Shown: positions 52,288 to 61,646 of the stretch, in pieces
Layout of the letters: each line of letters starts with the position of its first letter
Numbering within the stretch: position 1 is the stretch's first letter
Source of the DNA: CAZWSX01 sp964636985
GTDB lineage: Bacteria; Planctomycetota; Planctomycetia; Pirellulales; Pirellulaceae
Direction: 5' to 3'
DNA length: 64,000 nt
Assembly: GCA_964636985.1 (NCBI GenBank)
Contig: CAZWSX010000006.1
Span: 209,133-273,132 of the forward strand
Translations under genes and position numbers: made by a program
Notes under the pieces: model-generated
Told to the model about the DNA's origin: nothing
What the model saw: only the letters and a program-made list of their open reading frames with translations
Databases searched by the model: none

Positions 52288-52680
52288 TCATTCAACGCTG
52301 CTGGCGATACGGAACTGCTTCTTGAATCGCTTAGTCAGCAAGTCCAAGTTGGCGGCAAGATGGTCTTCTGCCTCCTCTCGACGGGAAAACTCCCGACACA
52401 CGGTTTGGCTCCAGCTGTCGCCGGACCAATAGACCTGCGATGGAATCACCACGGACCAGCCAGGGCCATTAAAACGGCCTGCGCCTGGCACAATAGCTTC
52501 GCTACGAATGCCGAAGACATCAGCATCAAGTCGAAAAACGTTAAAATTGAAAATGTCTTTCATCGCGACGTAGGAAGCCAGTATCGCCTTAAGCGGTGGA
52601 AACTCCTGCGCGAGTTGGCGGCTAGGGTGCAAGGTTTTTTTCCAAGTCGCGAATTTGAGCACGGTTTCAGCCGGTAACAA
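52288..52680 (-). CDS. Hypothetical protein in the accessory region
   Basis: 130 residues, MLPAETVLKFATWKKTL to IASSVE, with a globular composition including VVIPSQVYWSGDSWSQTVC and a C-terminal coiled segment EEAEDHLAANLDLLTKRFKK. An overlapping plus-strand frame (52240-52677) is possible, but its residue composition is less protein-like. No homology recognised. It is divergent from the zinc-ribbon gene at 52734. Confidence 0.4.
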   Translation of the reverse strand: MLPAETVLKFATWKKTLHPSRQLAQEFPPLKAILASYVAMKDIFNFNVFRLDADVFGIRSEAIVPGAGRFNGPGWSVVIPSQVYWSGDSWSQTVCREFSRREEAEDHLAANLDLLTKRFKKQFRIASSVE

Positions 52681-52733
52681 GCTAGAAGTACGGTTCTAAT
52701 TCAAATCGAAGCTCCATTCCCGGAGAAGCGGAC

Positions 52734-53255
52734 ATGGACCCTAAAACTTTTGACCTCGCCGACGCTCTTGTAGACCAAATTTCTGAAGCCGTCGACGCAG
52801 CCCTCATTTCCAAACAGCTTGCAAATCTGCGGCGTGCTTTGGACGAATTGGGTAAGGTGGTCGGACCGCGCTATTCCGCCAATTTGACCGTAATGGTCGA
52901 AATCTTTGACTGGGACCGAGAGAAGGCACTGCCGCTACTCAATACAGGTCTTTCTACGAGCGAAACAGGCCCTGCTTTCCGTACTTGGAACGATTCAAGC
53001 CCGCAGCGTTACCTTGTCCGCGGCGAAATTCAGGTGGTTCCCCACGATCACTGTCCTAAGTGCTGGGAAGTCTGGGACTTTAAGGTCGAAAGCCGGACTT
53101 GTCCGCACTGTGGCACCATGCTCGGACCGGATTGCAAGATTTTGCTCGACTCGGATGTTTGCCCCCATTGTGAAGAGGGCAAGGTATCGATGGCAAACCC
53201 AATTTGCGATCGCTGCGGTCACGAAGTCGATTTGAGCATCGCCGCATGGGGATAA
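52734..53255 (+). CDS. Protein with three CxxC zinc-ribbon-like pairs
   Basis: 173 residues. The N-terminal half (1-95) is helical and unrecognised. The C-terminal half holds paired CxxC motifs: HCPKC, TCPHC, VCPHC and CDRC (four in all), suggesting two zinc ribbons. No DNA-binding helix is visible. ATG is preceded by GGAGAAGCGGAC, giving a possible SD. It sits between repeat copies A and B, so it is probably cargo of an integrated element. Confidence 0.65.
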   Translation: MDPKTFDLADALVDQISEAVDAALISKQLANLRRALDELGKVVGPRYSANLTVMVEIFDWDREKALPLLNTGLSTSETGPAFRTWNDSSPQRYLVRGEIQVVPHDHCPKCWEVWDFKVESRTCPHCGTMLGPDCKILLDSDVCPHCEEGKVSMANPICDRCGHEVDLSIAAWG

Positions 53256-53350
53256 TCGAGGCACACGGACGGAGTGTCAACGGGCTGAAGATGTTATTGA
53301 AGGCGGTCCAGAACGGCAGCTCCGTAGATTGACTGTCCACTGACCTAACC

Positions 53351-53540
53351 ACGTTGCCGTACAAGGACTTGTGTACCGGCGCGAATTCGGGTTACAGGAA
53401 CGAAGGGCAACAAATGTCGTGGAGTGTTCCTCAGTGGCCCGAGAATCTCGCCACAATCGTCAACAACTGGGACCGAATTTGCTTCGCGATCAAGGGAGCC
53501 ATCCGGATTTACTCGACGTGTCGCTCTTGCCTTGAACGGC
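53351..53540 (+). repeat. Repeat module copy B (degenerate)
   Basis: Matches copy C over TACAAGGACTTGTGT and GCGAATTC, and copy A over the second half (EGQQMSWSVPQWPENLATIVNNWDR in frame from 53354), after which a frameshift breaks the final helix. The 5' tRNA-like part is missing. Confidence 0.65.
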
Positions 53541-54164
53541 GCGGTTGCCAAGTTGCCCACATCTCGGGCAACGAATCGCTAGCAAGAAGCTGTCGGCGAA
53601 CAACGGTGCGACTGGGTAGTGACTCGTTCCCGTGTCTAATTCCGTGCCAAGTGTCGGCGCGATGGCGTGCGAACCGAAGCTTTCTCGCCGCATTCGGACA
53701 TTCGACCTCTTGGTCCCCAATACGCAGAGCACTTGGCCGGAAAAATCTTAAACTACGCAAATTTCGGCCAAAAATGAAAGAAACGGACTTCGTAGATTGT
53801 ACAAATTGCCTTCTGGGCAATCTGTTTCGGCGAGGTTTTAGAACGGCGTCCACAGGTTTCAAGGGGACCCGTACTGCTAGCGAAGATAGTGTTCGAACCT
53901 AGCTCAACGAATACCTCAAAACAAAGTGCCTGATTTATTGGTCGTTGTTCTAGGCACTCTCCAAGCGATTTAGCAACGAACTCCAGCAAAAGCACCAAGG
54001 ACGAGACGAAGCCGGGCAGGGCGCGATAGTCGCTAAGGCGTCCGACCCTCCATTCCGAAGATGACACGGACGTCATTTTTCTGTTACATAGACAACACGC
54101 TAACACTATTGTCGCCACAGGGGCTGCGCGATGATTTTGTTGTCGCCCGCATCATGAGTCTGGC
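53541..54164. other. Gene-poor stretch between repeat B and the TolC gene
   Basis: About 620 bases. The longest frames (a 117-codon minus frame at 53509-53862 and a 121-codon one at 53753-54118) have arginine- or serine-rich, non-globular composition and no start signals. I see no RNA gene or repeat. Decayed mobile DNA is the simplest reading. Confidence 0.5.
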
Positions 54165-56522
54165 ATGCGATTCTGGGTTTTCCTTGTGGCAGCTAGCTTT
54201 CTTGTTGGGTGTAGTCGCGCGCACTACCGCAACGCGGCTGACCGAGAGGTGTACCCGATTACCGCGGAGCGGATTCTCCAACCTCAGTACGATGTTGGCC
54301 GCACGCGAGTCGAACCGGACAAGGCTTCGCGCCTCTCCGATCCGTTTGATCCCGATCATCCTCCTAAGCCACCGGACGATCCGGCAGCGGCCATATTCAT
54401 GGCGAATCCCGCCGGGATGCGCGGCGCGCGGCACTGGGAAAAGGACGGTGTTACGGACCAAATTGAGCCCGATGGCTGGGAGCTTGCCTTGGGCTTGGAC
54501 AACGAAGGGGTGCTTCATCTCACGCAAGACAAAGCCGTTGAGCTAGCGTTGCTAAACAGTCGCGAAAACCAGACCGCCATCGAGGACGTTTATCTGGCCT
54601 CGCTGGCGCTTACGTTGAACAGATTCGAATTCGCTCTGCAATGGTTTGGGACGAATGCGACCGACTACACGCATTTCGGCTCAGGTGGAGCGCCAGGCGA
54701 GACCAATACCCTCACTTCAATCTCCGGACTCGGCTTTTCTCGCAATTTCGCAGCTGGCGGCCAGTTGTTGGTCGATTTTGCGAACTCGCTTGTGTTCGAG
54801 TACACGAACGATAGCAAACGCTGGAGTTCCAACTTGACTTTCCAAGTCTTGCAGCCATTGCTGCGGGGCGCTGGACGGAAGGTCCGTCTGGAAAACCTGA
54901 CTCAGCAAGAGCGGAATGTGTTGTATGAAGTCCGAAATTACGCGCGTTTTCGCAAGCAGTTCTGGTCAGGCGTTGCGGTGCAAAACGGTGGTTATCTTGA
55001 CCTTCTCCTGGCCATTCAGACGCTGCGCAACAACCAAGAGAACCTCAAGCGGCAGGAGGAAACGTTCCGTCTGTACAACGAGACCTTCATCGCCGGGCGG
55101 TCATCGCCACTGGAGCGGGATCAGTCGTTTCAGGGCGTGCTCGCCGCGCGTCAGTCTGTCATTTTCGCGGAAATCTCACTTCAGAATCAACTCGACGCCT
55201 ACAAGCTAAGGCTCGGCATTCCACCAAGAGTCCCTGTTGAGTTGGATGCCTCGCTTCTAGACGTATTGGTCCTGACGGAGAGCGACCTCGAAGCACTGCG
55301 CGTTGATATCGAGAAATTCCAGCGCCAGCGCTTTGCGGAACTTGATGCGCCTCCTCCGATTACCGAACTCAAGGAGCATTTCCAAACGCTGCGCACGTTT
55401 TCGGAAAGATTGCCACTACTAATTGAGCAAGCGGAGACCGGTCTAAAAGATTGGAAAAAGGAATTCGATGAAGCTCCCGCCGCCGACGCGGATGAGGATT
55501 TGACCCTGCAATCGCGCCAAACCTATGCCGATTTGCAGAAACAGATTCCCGAGATCACTGCCGATCTTACTCGCGTTCAAGAAGCAATCGATCGACATCG
55601 GGCGGATGAATCGGAGACGGAACCGCAAAAGGTTTGGGAAATGCTCATCGGCGACATTAACACCGTGATGGTTCAAGTGGATGCCGTCATTTCTATCCAA
55701 GCCCGGACCAAGGTCTATCGAATCAAACTGCCAGCCATCCAACTGACGGAAGAGCAATCGCTTGAGTTCGCGGAGACAAACCGTTTGGACTTGCAGAATC
55801 AACTGGGGTTAGTCACCGACAGTTGGCGCAAAGTTTGGGTCGCCGCCAACGCCCTGCGGGGGACGCTCAACATCAACGCCACCGCCAACATTGGGACCGA
55901 TCCCTCACACCCCCATCCGCTCGATTTCGCGTCCAACGCCAGCCTGTACAGGGTCGGCTTCGAATTCGATGGGCCGCTCAATCGCTTGGCGGAGCGCAAT
56001 GTCTATCGCGCCAGTCTCATCAACTGTCAGCGGTCCAAGCGTGGATACATGGCGCTTTCCGATACGATCGAGCAGCAAATTCGCCGTGATCTTCGGCAAC
56101 TTCGGCAATTGCGCCTTAGTTTCGAAATTTCACGACAATCGTTGTTGGTTGCGACCCGCCAGGTTGAAAGCGCACGCCTTTCGCTGATCAATCCCACTCG
56201 GGCTCAGAACACAGATACACTGGCCACGACCACTCAATTGCTTAATTCTCTCAACAATTTGGTCAACGCCCGAAATGCATTGGCTGGAAACTACATCAAC
56301 TACGAGCAGCAAAGAGTACAATTCTTATTGGACCTGGAAGCGCTCCAACTTGACCAGCGAGGTTTCCCTACCCATGACTCTCTCCGCTTCTCCTCCTCAG
56401 ATTTCTCACGAAACGCCGAGGAGCTTCCACCCGGAATCCCCGTCCCCACACCAGATGATGTCGGCGCAGAGCAACTTCCCCCCGCCGCAGCCATTGAGCC
56501 CTTCGAATTCTCCAATCCCTAG
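54165..56522 (+). CDS. TolC family outer membrane lipoprotein (efflux)
   Basis: 785 residues. A lipoprotein-type signal (MRFWVFLVAASFLVGC) precedes a proline-rich segment and two TolC repeats with long helices, for example VEIALL-like VELALLNSRENQTAIEDVYLASL and LQPLLRGAGRKVRLENLTQQER. The large size, with an internal helical insertion at about 390-510, is typical of planctomycete outer membrane factors. It is followed by an adaptor gene that overlaps its 3' end and a MacB-type permease, forming an export system. Base composition is visibly lower in G+C than the core genes. Confidence 0.88.
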   Translation: MRFWVFLVAASFLVGCSRAHYRNAADREVYPITAERILQPQYDVGRTRVEPDKASRLSDPFDPDHPPKPPDDPAAAIFMANPAGMRGARHWEKDGVTDQIEPDGWELALGLDNEGVLHLTQDKAVELALLNSRENQTAIEDVYLASLALTLNRFEFALQWFGTNATDYTHFGSGGAPGETNTLTSISGLGFSRNFAAGGQLLVDFANSLVFEYTNDSKRWSSNLTFQVLQPLLRGAGRKVRLENLTQQERNVLYEVRNYARFRKQFWSGVAVQNGGYLDLLLAIQTLRNNQENLKRQEETFRLYNETFIAGRSSPLERDQSFQGVLAARQSVIFAEISLQNQLDAYKLRLGIPPRVPVELDASLLDVLVLTESDLEALRVDIEKFQRQRFAELDAPPPITELKEHFQTLRTFSERLPLLIEQAETGLKDWKKEFDEAPAADADEDLTLQSRQTYADLQKQIPEITADLTRVQEAIDRHRADESETEPQKVWEMLIGDINTVMVQVDAVISIQARTKVYRIKLPAIQLTEEQSLEFAETNRLDLQNQLGLVTDSWRKVWVAANALRGTLNINATANIGTDPSHPHPLDFASNASLYRVGFEFDGPLNRLAERNVYRASLINCQRSKRGYMALSDTIEQQIRRDLRQLRQLRLSFEISRQSLLVATRQVESARLSLINPTRAQNTDTLATTTQLLNSLNNLVNARNALAGNYINYEQQRVQFLLDLEALQLDQRGFPTHDSLRFSSSDFSRNAEELPPGIPVPTPDDVGAEQLPPAAAIEPFEFSNP

Positions 56523-57999
56523 TGAAAGAAGGAGCGGGCTCGTTCAGATCAGCTTGGCCATCGGACTCGTCGCAGTAGTGGCAACTGCCGGCTGGTATGC
56601 AAAAGGAAAGGACTTCTTCGCGGTCAAATCCGAGCACGTGTTGACCGCCCCCGTAGTACGGGGCGAATTGGTGATAACCGTAACAGAACGCGGCGAGCTT
56701 GAGAGTTCACAATCGATTCAAGTTAATTGTGAAATTGAGGGTGGAGGAAAACTCGCCACGATCTTGCCCGAAGGAACCAGGGTTACCAAAGGACAGGAGG
56801 TCGCTCGGTTTGATGTCGATGCATTGTCTAAATCCATCAACCAGCAGGAAGTGAAGTGGGAGCTGGCAGAAGCCAAGGTCAAAACGGCTGAAGGAGATCT
56901 GGAGGTACAAAAAAATAAGGCTGCCAGTGAAATCGACAAGGCACAGCTCGCCGGCGAACTAGCTGACCTTGATATGAATTCTTACGAGCCAGGAGAATAC
57001 AAAGTCGAAAGCGACAAAAGGCAGGCAGCGCTTGAAAAGGCCAAAAAGGACTTAAAGGAGGCAGAGGACGCGCTGGCATTCAACAAGAGTCTGGTTAAGA
57101 AGGGATTGGCTCAGCCTCTACAACTCCGCGCTATGGAACTCAATCGGGATGCCATGAGATCAATGGTGTCGCAACTCGAAGCGGATAAGAATCTACTCGA
57201 GCAGTTCACGAAGAAACGCAAAATGATCGAGTTAAAGGCAAAGGCCAAGGAAACCAAGAATGAATTAGCCCGCGTCAAAAAGAGCCAAGACGCAGCTACG
57301 GAAAAAGTCTCCGGCGAGTTGGCTGCGGCAAAAAAAACTGCCGCACTTGAAAAAACAGAACTGTCAAGGTTAAAGGCGCAGCTCGATCGCTGCGTTATCA
57401 CGGCCCCCGGCGACGGCATACTGATCTACCAAAATCGCGCTTACGACCCTAACTCCCGGATTCGAGCTGGCGGCACACTCTATTACCAGCAGCCAATCTT
57501 CACGCTGCCCGATCTGGGCAGCATGAACGTCAAAGTGAAAATACATGAATCGGTGGTTAAAAAGGTTCAGCCAGGTCTGGTCGCCCATATGCAAGTAGAG
57601 GCACTGGCCAATCAAGTACTGCATGGCACAGTGTTGTCTGTTGCTTCGGTGGCTCAAAGCGACGAATGGCGAATTGGCGGCATTAAGGAATACATGACCA
57701 TGGTCTCGATCTCGGACTTTCCGGCGGAGGCGGGCCTTCGCCCTGGCATGTCGGCAGAGGTCAAGATCCTCGTCAAGACAGTTCCAGACGCACTGACCGT
57801 TCCGGTGCAAGCAGTCACCGAGTCGGACGGTGCGCACATCTGCTACGTGGTGTCTGGTGGGAATATCGAGCGACGCGTTGTAGAGGTTGGCGAAAACAAT
57901 GAAAGGCTTATGGAGATCCAAAGCGGTTTGAAAGAAAACGAGATGGTCGCTCTCGACGCTCGACTTCGAGCTGCAGCCGAACTCAAACAGAAGGATTAA
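56374..57999 (+). CDS. HlyD/MacA-type periplasmic adaptor protein
   Basis: 541 residues from the selected start. A proline-rich N-terminus and one transmembrane helix (VQISLAIGLVAVVATAGWY) are followed by a lipoyl-like half, a long alpha-hairpin (about 150-330 of the product) rich in Lys/Glu/Ala, the second lipoyl half (CVITAPGDGILIYQN) and beta-barrel domains. It should bridge inner-membrane permease and TolC. The start is uncertain: the frame is open from 56275, ATG 56374 has GAGG upstream, and ATG 56455 is also possible. The gene overlaps the TolC gene by about 150 bases at the chosen start. Confidence 0.85.
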   Translation: MTLSASPPQISHETPRSFHPESPSPHQMMSAQSNFPPPQPLSPSNSPIPSERRSGLVQISLAIGLVAVVATAGWYAKGKDFFAVKSEHVLTAPVVRGELVITVTERGELESSQSIQVNCEIEGGGKLATILPEGTRVTKGQEVARFDVDALSKSINQQEVKWELAEAKVKTAEGDLEVQKNKAASEIDKAQLAGELADLDMNSYEPGEYKVESDKRQAALEKAKKDLKEAEDALAFNKSLVKKGLAQPLQLRAMELNRDAMRSMVSQLEADKNLLEQFTKKRKMIELKAKAKETKNELARVKKSQDAATEKVSGELAAAKKTAALEKTELSRLKAQLDRCVITAPGDGILIYQNRAYDPNSRIRAGGTLYYQQPIFTLPDLGSMNVKVKIHESVVKKVQPGLVAHMQVEALANQVLHGTVLSVASVAQSDEWRIGGIKEYMTMVSISDFPAEAGLRPGMSAEVKILVKTVPDALTVPVQAVTESDGAHICYVVSGGNIERRVVEVGENNERLMEIQSGLKENEMVALDARLRAAAELKQKD

Positions 58000-58124
58000 G
58001 CAGGCTCACCGATGATCTCGAACAGAAGGACGCGAGTCTCTCTTCTCGGCGAATTAGACCAAGGGTGTTGAGCACGTGTTTAGGCAAATGTCGACGCCAT
58101 CGTTGGCGAGGATCAGATAGAGCC

Positions 58125-59405
58125 ATGGTCTCGTACCAGATCTACGGTGCGATCAAGCTAGGCGTCAGGAGCCTAAGCGCTCATCAACTCCGAACCATTC
58201 TGACCACACTGGGAATTGTGCTCGGAGTCGGTTCAGTCATTGTGATGCTCTCAGTCGGGGAAGCCGCTCGGCATCAGGCGCTCGAGCAACTGAAGGACTT
58301 GGGCGCGGATACGATTCTGCTTCGGAGCGCCAAGCCGACGGATGAGCCACAGCAGCAGCAAGGCGTGGACATGACGTTCTATGGCCTGACCTATCTAGAT
58401 GTTGAAAGGATTCGTACGACCATTCCTACGGTCAACACCGTAACTCCGATGCGAGAGTTTCGAAAGACCGTTCGCTACCGCGAACACAAGCAGGAAGCCA
58501 GGGTTGTTTCCGTTACACCGGATTTTCTAAACCAGCACCACTTACGTCTTTCGTTCGGGCGTTGGGTGAATGAAGAGGACGAACGTCAGTTCGACAACGT
58601 TGTCGTACTTGGCTCAGCCACGGCGGAGGCGCTATTCCCCTCGCAGAATCCGCTAGGCCGCTCTATTTCTATCGAGAACTTTGACCGCTCCCGCTCTTTC
58701 ACCGTGATTGGCGTCACGGAGCCTAAAACTCTCTCGGCTGGGGGCGAAAGTGGGAACGCGGATTTCAGTCAGGTGGTATTTATTCCATTCGCGACCGATC
58801 GAGTCCGCATTGGGCGAGAAATCATCACGATTAAGGCTAGTACGTTTCAATTTGAAAGAATGGAAGTCAGCCAACTCACTGTTTCAGTTAAGTCTGTGAA
58901 GGACGTTGCACTGACTGCCCGCGCAATCGAGTCACTCATTGACCAATTTCATCCGCGGAAAGACGTTGTCATCACGGTTCCTCTAGATTTACTCCTCAAG
59001 GCCGAGAAGACGCAGCAAATGTTCACGTTAATCCTCGGTGCGATTGCCGGTATTTCGCTCATCGTCGGCGGAATCGGCATCATGAATATCATGCTCGCAA
59101 CCGTGACGGAACGAACGAAGGAGATCGGCATCCGTCGCGCTCTGGGAGCCACTCGGTTTGACATTGCGATCCAATTTCTAGTGGAGACCTTAATCCTATC
59201 GTGCGGGGGAGGGCTGTTGGGTATCGCACTTGGAGTCGGCCTCTCACACGTCGTTTGTCACGCACTAACGTTGCCCACCATCATCCCCCTCTGGTCCCCT
59301 GTGGTGGCCTTCGTAGTTTCGGCAGTCGTGGGGTTGCTCTCCGGCAGTTTCCCCGCTCGTCGCGCCGCTTGGCTCGACCCTATTGACGCTCTACGCCACG
59401 AATAG
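58125..59405 (+). CDS. MacB-type ABC transporter permease
   Basis: 426 residues from MVSYQIYGAIKLGVRSL. Hallmarks are the N-terminal helix with LRTILTTLGIVLGVGSVIVML, the periplasmic MacB core domain, and three C-terminal helices with GGIGIMNIMLATVTERTKEIGIRRALGATR and the motif PARRAAWLDPIDALRHE. No ATP-binding cassette gene lies within this cluster, although such permeases need one. The upstream frame start at 58065 lacks MacB similarity. Together with the adaptor and TolC it would export a peptide or small molecule, with an ATPase from elsewhere. Confidence 0.9.
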   Translation: MVSYQIYGAIKLGVRSLSAHQLRTILTTLGIVLGVGSVIVMLSVGEAARHQALEQLKDLGADTILLRSAKPTDEPQQQQGVDMTFYGLTYLDVERIRTTIPTVNTVTPMREFRKTVRYREHKQEARVVSVTPDFLNQHHLRLSFGRWVNEEDERQFDNVVVLGSATAEALFPSQNPLGRSISIENFDRSRSFTVIGVTEPKTLSAGGESGNADFSQVVFIPFATDRVRIGREIITIKASTFQFERMEVSQLTVSVKSVKDVALTARAIESLIDQFHPRKDVVITVPLDLLLKAEKTQQMFTLILGAIAGISLIVGGIGIMNIMLATVTERTKEIGIRRALGATRFDIAIQFLVETLILSCGGGLLGIALGVGLSHVVCHALTLPTIIPLWSPVVAFVVSAVVGLLSGSFPARRAAWLDPIDALRHE

Positions 59406-59714
59406 AATTCAAAGGATCAAGTCGGCCACCAGGTACGCCAGCAGCTTCGCGATTACGCATCGCGATTTTTATCGCAAGACTGCGGACATAAGAAACTTGG
59501 AAAGGATGTGCAGGTGGCTAAACCTTCGGCTCCGTAGGCAGATCTGCCGACAACGTAACGATGTTGCCACTCAATGAGTTGCGTCAATGCGACGATTTTG
59601 GTTGCAGGCTTGGTTGCAGGAAATGTTTTCCCCGGGGTGCCGTGAGAAGGCACTGAATGACAACGCGACCGATGGCCGAGAGACCGAACCTTGTTCGCAA
59701 GAAATGCACAAACG

Positions 59715-59739
59715 GTTGCCAGAAAAGGACTCTGGCAAC
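59715..59739. repeat. 9-bp perfect inverted repeat near the second tRNA fragment
   Basis: GTTGCCAGA and TCTGGCAAC flank a 7-base loop. It lies 33 bases from the tRNA fragment and contains the GTTGCCA core also seen in the motifs at 51878 and 60931. May be a recombinase arm-site dyad. Confidence 0.45.
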
Positions 59740-59770
59740 GGCAGTCGCGATGTGTCGCAGAATGTCAAAG

Positions 59771-59812
59771 CGCACTTGAGAGGATTCGAACCTCTAACCC
59801 TCGGTTCCGAAG
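59771..59812 (-). tRNA. 3' fragment of a tRNA, probable Arg (TCG), att-site remnant
   Basis: Minus strand from 59812: anticodon loop CTTCGGA, stem ACCGA, five-base variable loop GGGTT, T arm AGAGG-TTCGAAT-CCTCT (perfect) and acceptor CAAGTGC followed by G. The 5' half is missing: the base-pairing partner of the anticodon stem is not present next to the loop. It is fused directly to repeat copy C. A Pro-CGG reading with a shifted loop is possible but fits less well. Confidence 0.65.
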
Positions 59813-60040
59813 ATGGATCGCCCAATGATGCAACTGCTTGGCAGGATAAGGACTTGTGTCCGACGGCGAATTCTGGTTGCAGTGCGGGTTGCAGTGACAG
59901 CAGGCAACCACCGTCCTCACGTGACGCCAATATGCCGGAGGATTTAGCCATTCTCTAGACGAATTGGACATTCCTTCCGATCCCCATCAGGACCGCGATC
60001 AAAGCGTTAGTTGACGCAACGCTATCGAACCCGAGCTAAA
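59813..60040 (+). repeat. Repeat module copy C, fused to the tRNA fragment
   Basis: Begins at the tRNA anticodon loop and continues as ATGGATCGCCCAATGATGCA..., with NDAT, the twin GCSAGC pattern, and the final block degraded by stops and a shift. It shares AAGGACTTGTGT with copy B. This copy shows best that the module starts at a tRNA, which argues for an attachment-site origin. Confidence 0.7.
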
Positions 60041-60192
60041 TGCGTCCCGCTTGGCACCAGGGTACAAAACGCCGAGTTCACGTTTTCGAGAAACGTAAGC
60101 GACAAGGACTCTTGTTGGGTACCAGATCCACGACCTTCCTGGGAATTTCGCGCAGAACAGCGGGTGCGAAGGTCGCGTTGATAGATCCCAGC

Positions 60193-60804
60193 CTAGATAA
60201 ACTCGTCCCATTTCTCGGAGTATGGGACGAGCGATGAGCCTGGCGTCAGTTCCAAGCCGTCGGAGGATTCTTGCTTTGGCGCCGGCGTCGTCGTGGTTGT
60301 ATTCGATACGGTAACGATTGGAGCGTACGTGGTCAGCCGCAGGTGTGCCGTTCCAGGGGTGACCACTACCGGCCCGCTGTCTGCTCCGCCCGCTGTGTTT
60401 GGGGCCAGCGTGTCGATAACATTGCCACGGGCTGGAGGGACACAGACAAATTTGTCGGCCGGAACGTCGGGCCGATTTTGGGCCTTCTCGAGAATCGCTG
60501 AAACAAAATTGGCACCGTCAGAACCTTTCTCAACTACATACTCTGCGTTCTTAGCTGTCGTCACCAGGTAGTTAAAAGCTGGAATCGCCGCGATCAGATA
60601 GATCACCACCCTCTTGGGTGATGCCTTGGCTGCAAAGGCAAACCATTTCTCAAAGCGTCCAAGCGAGATCAGCTCCCCACCTCGCTTCCGAACTTCCTCT
60701 GGTTCAGGAAGTGTGGGACGTTCGTTTAATTCGATCTCAAGTTCGTCTAAGTCACAACGTATTTTTCGAAGGCGATTGCGAAGTTGCTCATTTCGGTCGG
60801 ACAT
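60193..60804 (-). CDS. Hypothetical protein with coiled coil and one transmembrane helix
   Basis: 203 residues from MSDRNEQLRNRLRKIRCDLDELEIELNE. The first 45 residues predict a coiled coil, residues 70-95 contain a hydrophobic stretch (RVVIYLIAAIPAFNYLV), and the C-terminal half is a Thr/Pro-rich extracytoplasmic segment. Start at 60804 has AAGGA upstream at about 7 bases; the frame also opens from 60873. No family recognised. Situated between the repeats, so likely cargo or local accessory gene. Confidence 0.55.
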   Translation of the reverse strand: MSDRNEQLRNRLRKIRCDLDELEIELNERPTLPEPEEVRKRGGELISLGRFEKWFAFAAKASPKRVVIYLIAAIPAFNYLVTTAKNAEYVVEKGSDGANFVSAILEKAQNRPDVPADKFVCVPPARGNVIDTLAPNTAGGADSGPVVVTPGTAHLRLTTYAPIVTVSNTTTTTPAPKQESSDGLELTPGSSLVPYSEKWDEFI

Positions 60805-60930
60805 CGCGGGTCCTTTCATCGCTCGACGTGGTCCCATCAGTATAAAGAAAATCCCGGCCCATTTTCGCGCCATTTCTCATCCTAGGTACCTCATGCTGAA
60901 TCTCGACGGCACCCGCATGCTCACCTCGCT

Positions 60931-60949
60931 GTTGCCAAATTGTTGCCAC
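60931..60949. repeat. Twin GTTGCCA motif, partner of 51878-51897
   Basis: GTTGCCAAATTGTTGCCAC lies upstream of the coiled-coil gene and nearly matches the motif at 51878. No other evidence of function. Confidence 0.35.
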
Positions 60950-61087
60950 AGACAATTTCGAGGGAAGGGGAGAAGCTCGTTGCGCTCCCTATTGGAGTCC
61001 TAGAACCCGCTCGACTTCGGCCACTCTTAGCCAGGATTTTGGCGACTTTCGCCTCGAAGCGAAGAGAAAGTACCAGAGGTCTGACCT

Positions 61088-61360
61088 TTAGATATCAGTC
61101 GCAATCGCCCTCGCGGCTTCCTCGGAAGTACGAACCGGAACGATCTCAAACTCCACGAGATCGTCCCAGTTGTCGGTCCACGTCTTCAGCAGTTCCTCAC
61201 TTTCGGCCTCCATCACTTGGAAGCACAGACGAAAGTCGAGATCGACCCAGCTTGCGATGTAGCGCACGCCCTTTGGTTCCATGCGGCCGCGATCGCGAAA
61301 GCGACGATACACCTCGACGGCCCTCCCGGGACAAATTCGCTCAATGACCATGTAGACCAT
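61088..61360 (-). CDS. DUF3303-like small protein
   Basis: 90 residues from MVYMVIERICPGRAVEVYRRFRDRGRMEPKGVRYIASWVD, with CFQVMEAESEELLKTWTDNWDDLVEFEIVPV, the pattern of the DUF3303 family of stress-like alpha/beta barrel proteins. No catalytic residues known. The ATG at 61360 is selected because the family starts there; the 151-codon open frame to 61543 adds an unrelated extension. Its neighbours are unknown proteins. Confidence 0.75.
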   Translation of the reverse strand: MVYMVIERICPGRAVEVYRRFRDRGRMEPKGVRYIASWVDLDFRLCFQVMEAESEELLKTWTDNWDDLVEFEIVPVRTSEEAARAIATDI

Positions 61361-61646
61361 GACTGACTCTCGTTGATGTTGGCAGTTGCTACGCTCGCCA
61401 AGAACGTGAAAAGAATCCCCGGACAACAATGCAAATCGACTTGCGCGCGTCGGGGGGACTTTCTCCAGCGTACGATGTAACTCAAGGGGCGAGTACCCAT
61501 TGCTTTCGCGCACAGGCGTGACTATTGACAAGCACGACGCCATGTCTTAAATATTCATTCGCCACGAGCAGTCCATCGTCCATGGGAAGTCGGGCTCCGA
61601 CTTTGGGTCCAACCAAGAATTGCTGTAACTGAAAAAGGAACGCAAT

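Larger units (their letters stand above)
59406..60192. other. Non-coding stretch with att-like remnants
   Basis: Nearly 790 bases without a convincing gene. A 123-codon frame at 59587-59958 runs through the tRNA fragment and repeat copy C. Its start, with the twin WLQAWLQ pattern and ALNDNATDG, resembles the C-terminal tail of planctomycete tyrosine recombinases, so it may be the remains of an integrase gene end. See the separate entries for the tRNA fragment, repeat C and the hairpin. Confidence 0.5.

Noticed and set aside
52240..52677. 145-codon plus-strand frame opposite the hypothetical protein at 52288-52680
   Set aside because: It overlaps repeat copy A at its start and looks less protein-like than the minus frame; both remain weak.
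53509..54118. Minus-strand frames of 117-121 codons
   Set aside because: Composition is rich in Arg or Ser without globular pattern, there is no start signal, and they overlap repeat copy B.
59587..59958. 123-codon plus-strand frame treated as a protein
   Set aside because: It runs antisense through a tRNA fragment (GFEP is the translated T arm) and into the degenerate repeat; at best an integrase tail remnant, not a functional gene.
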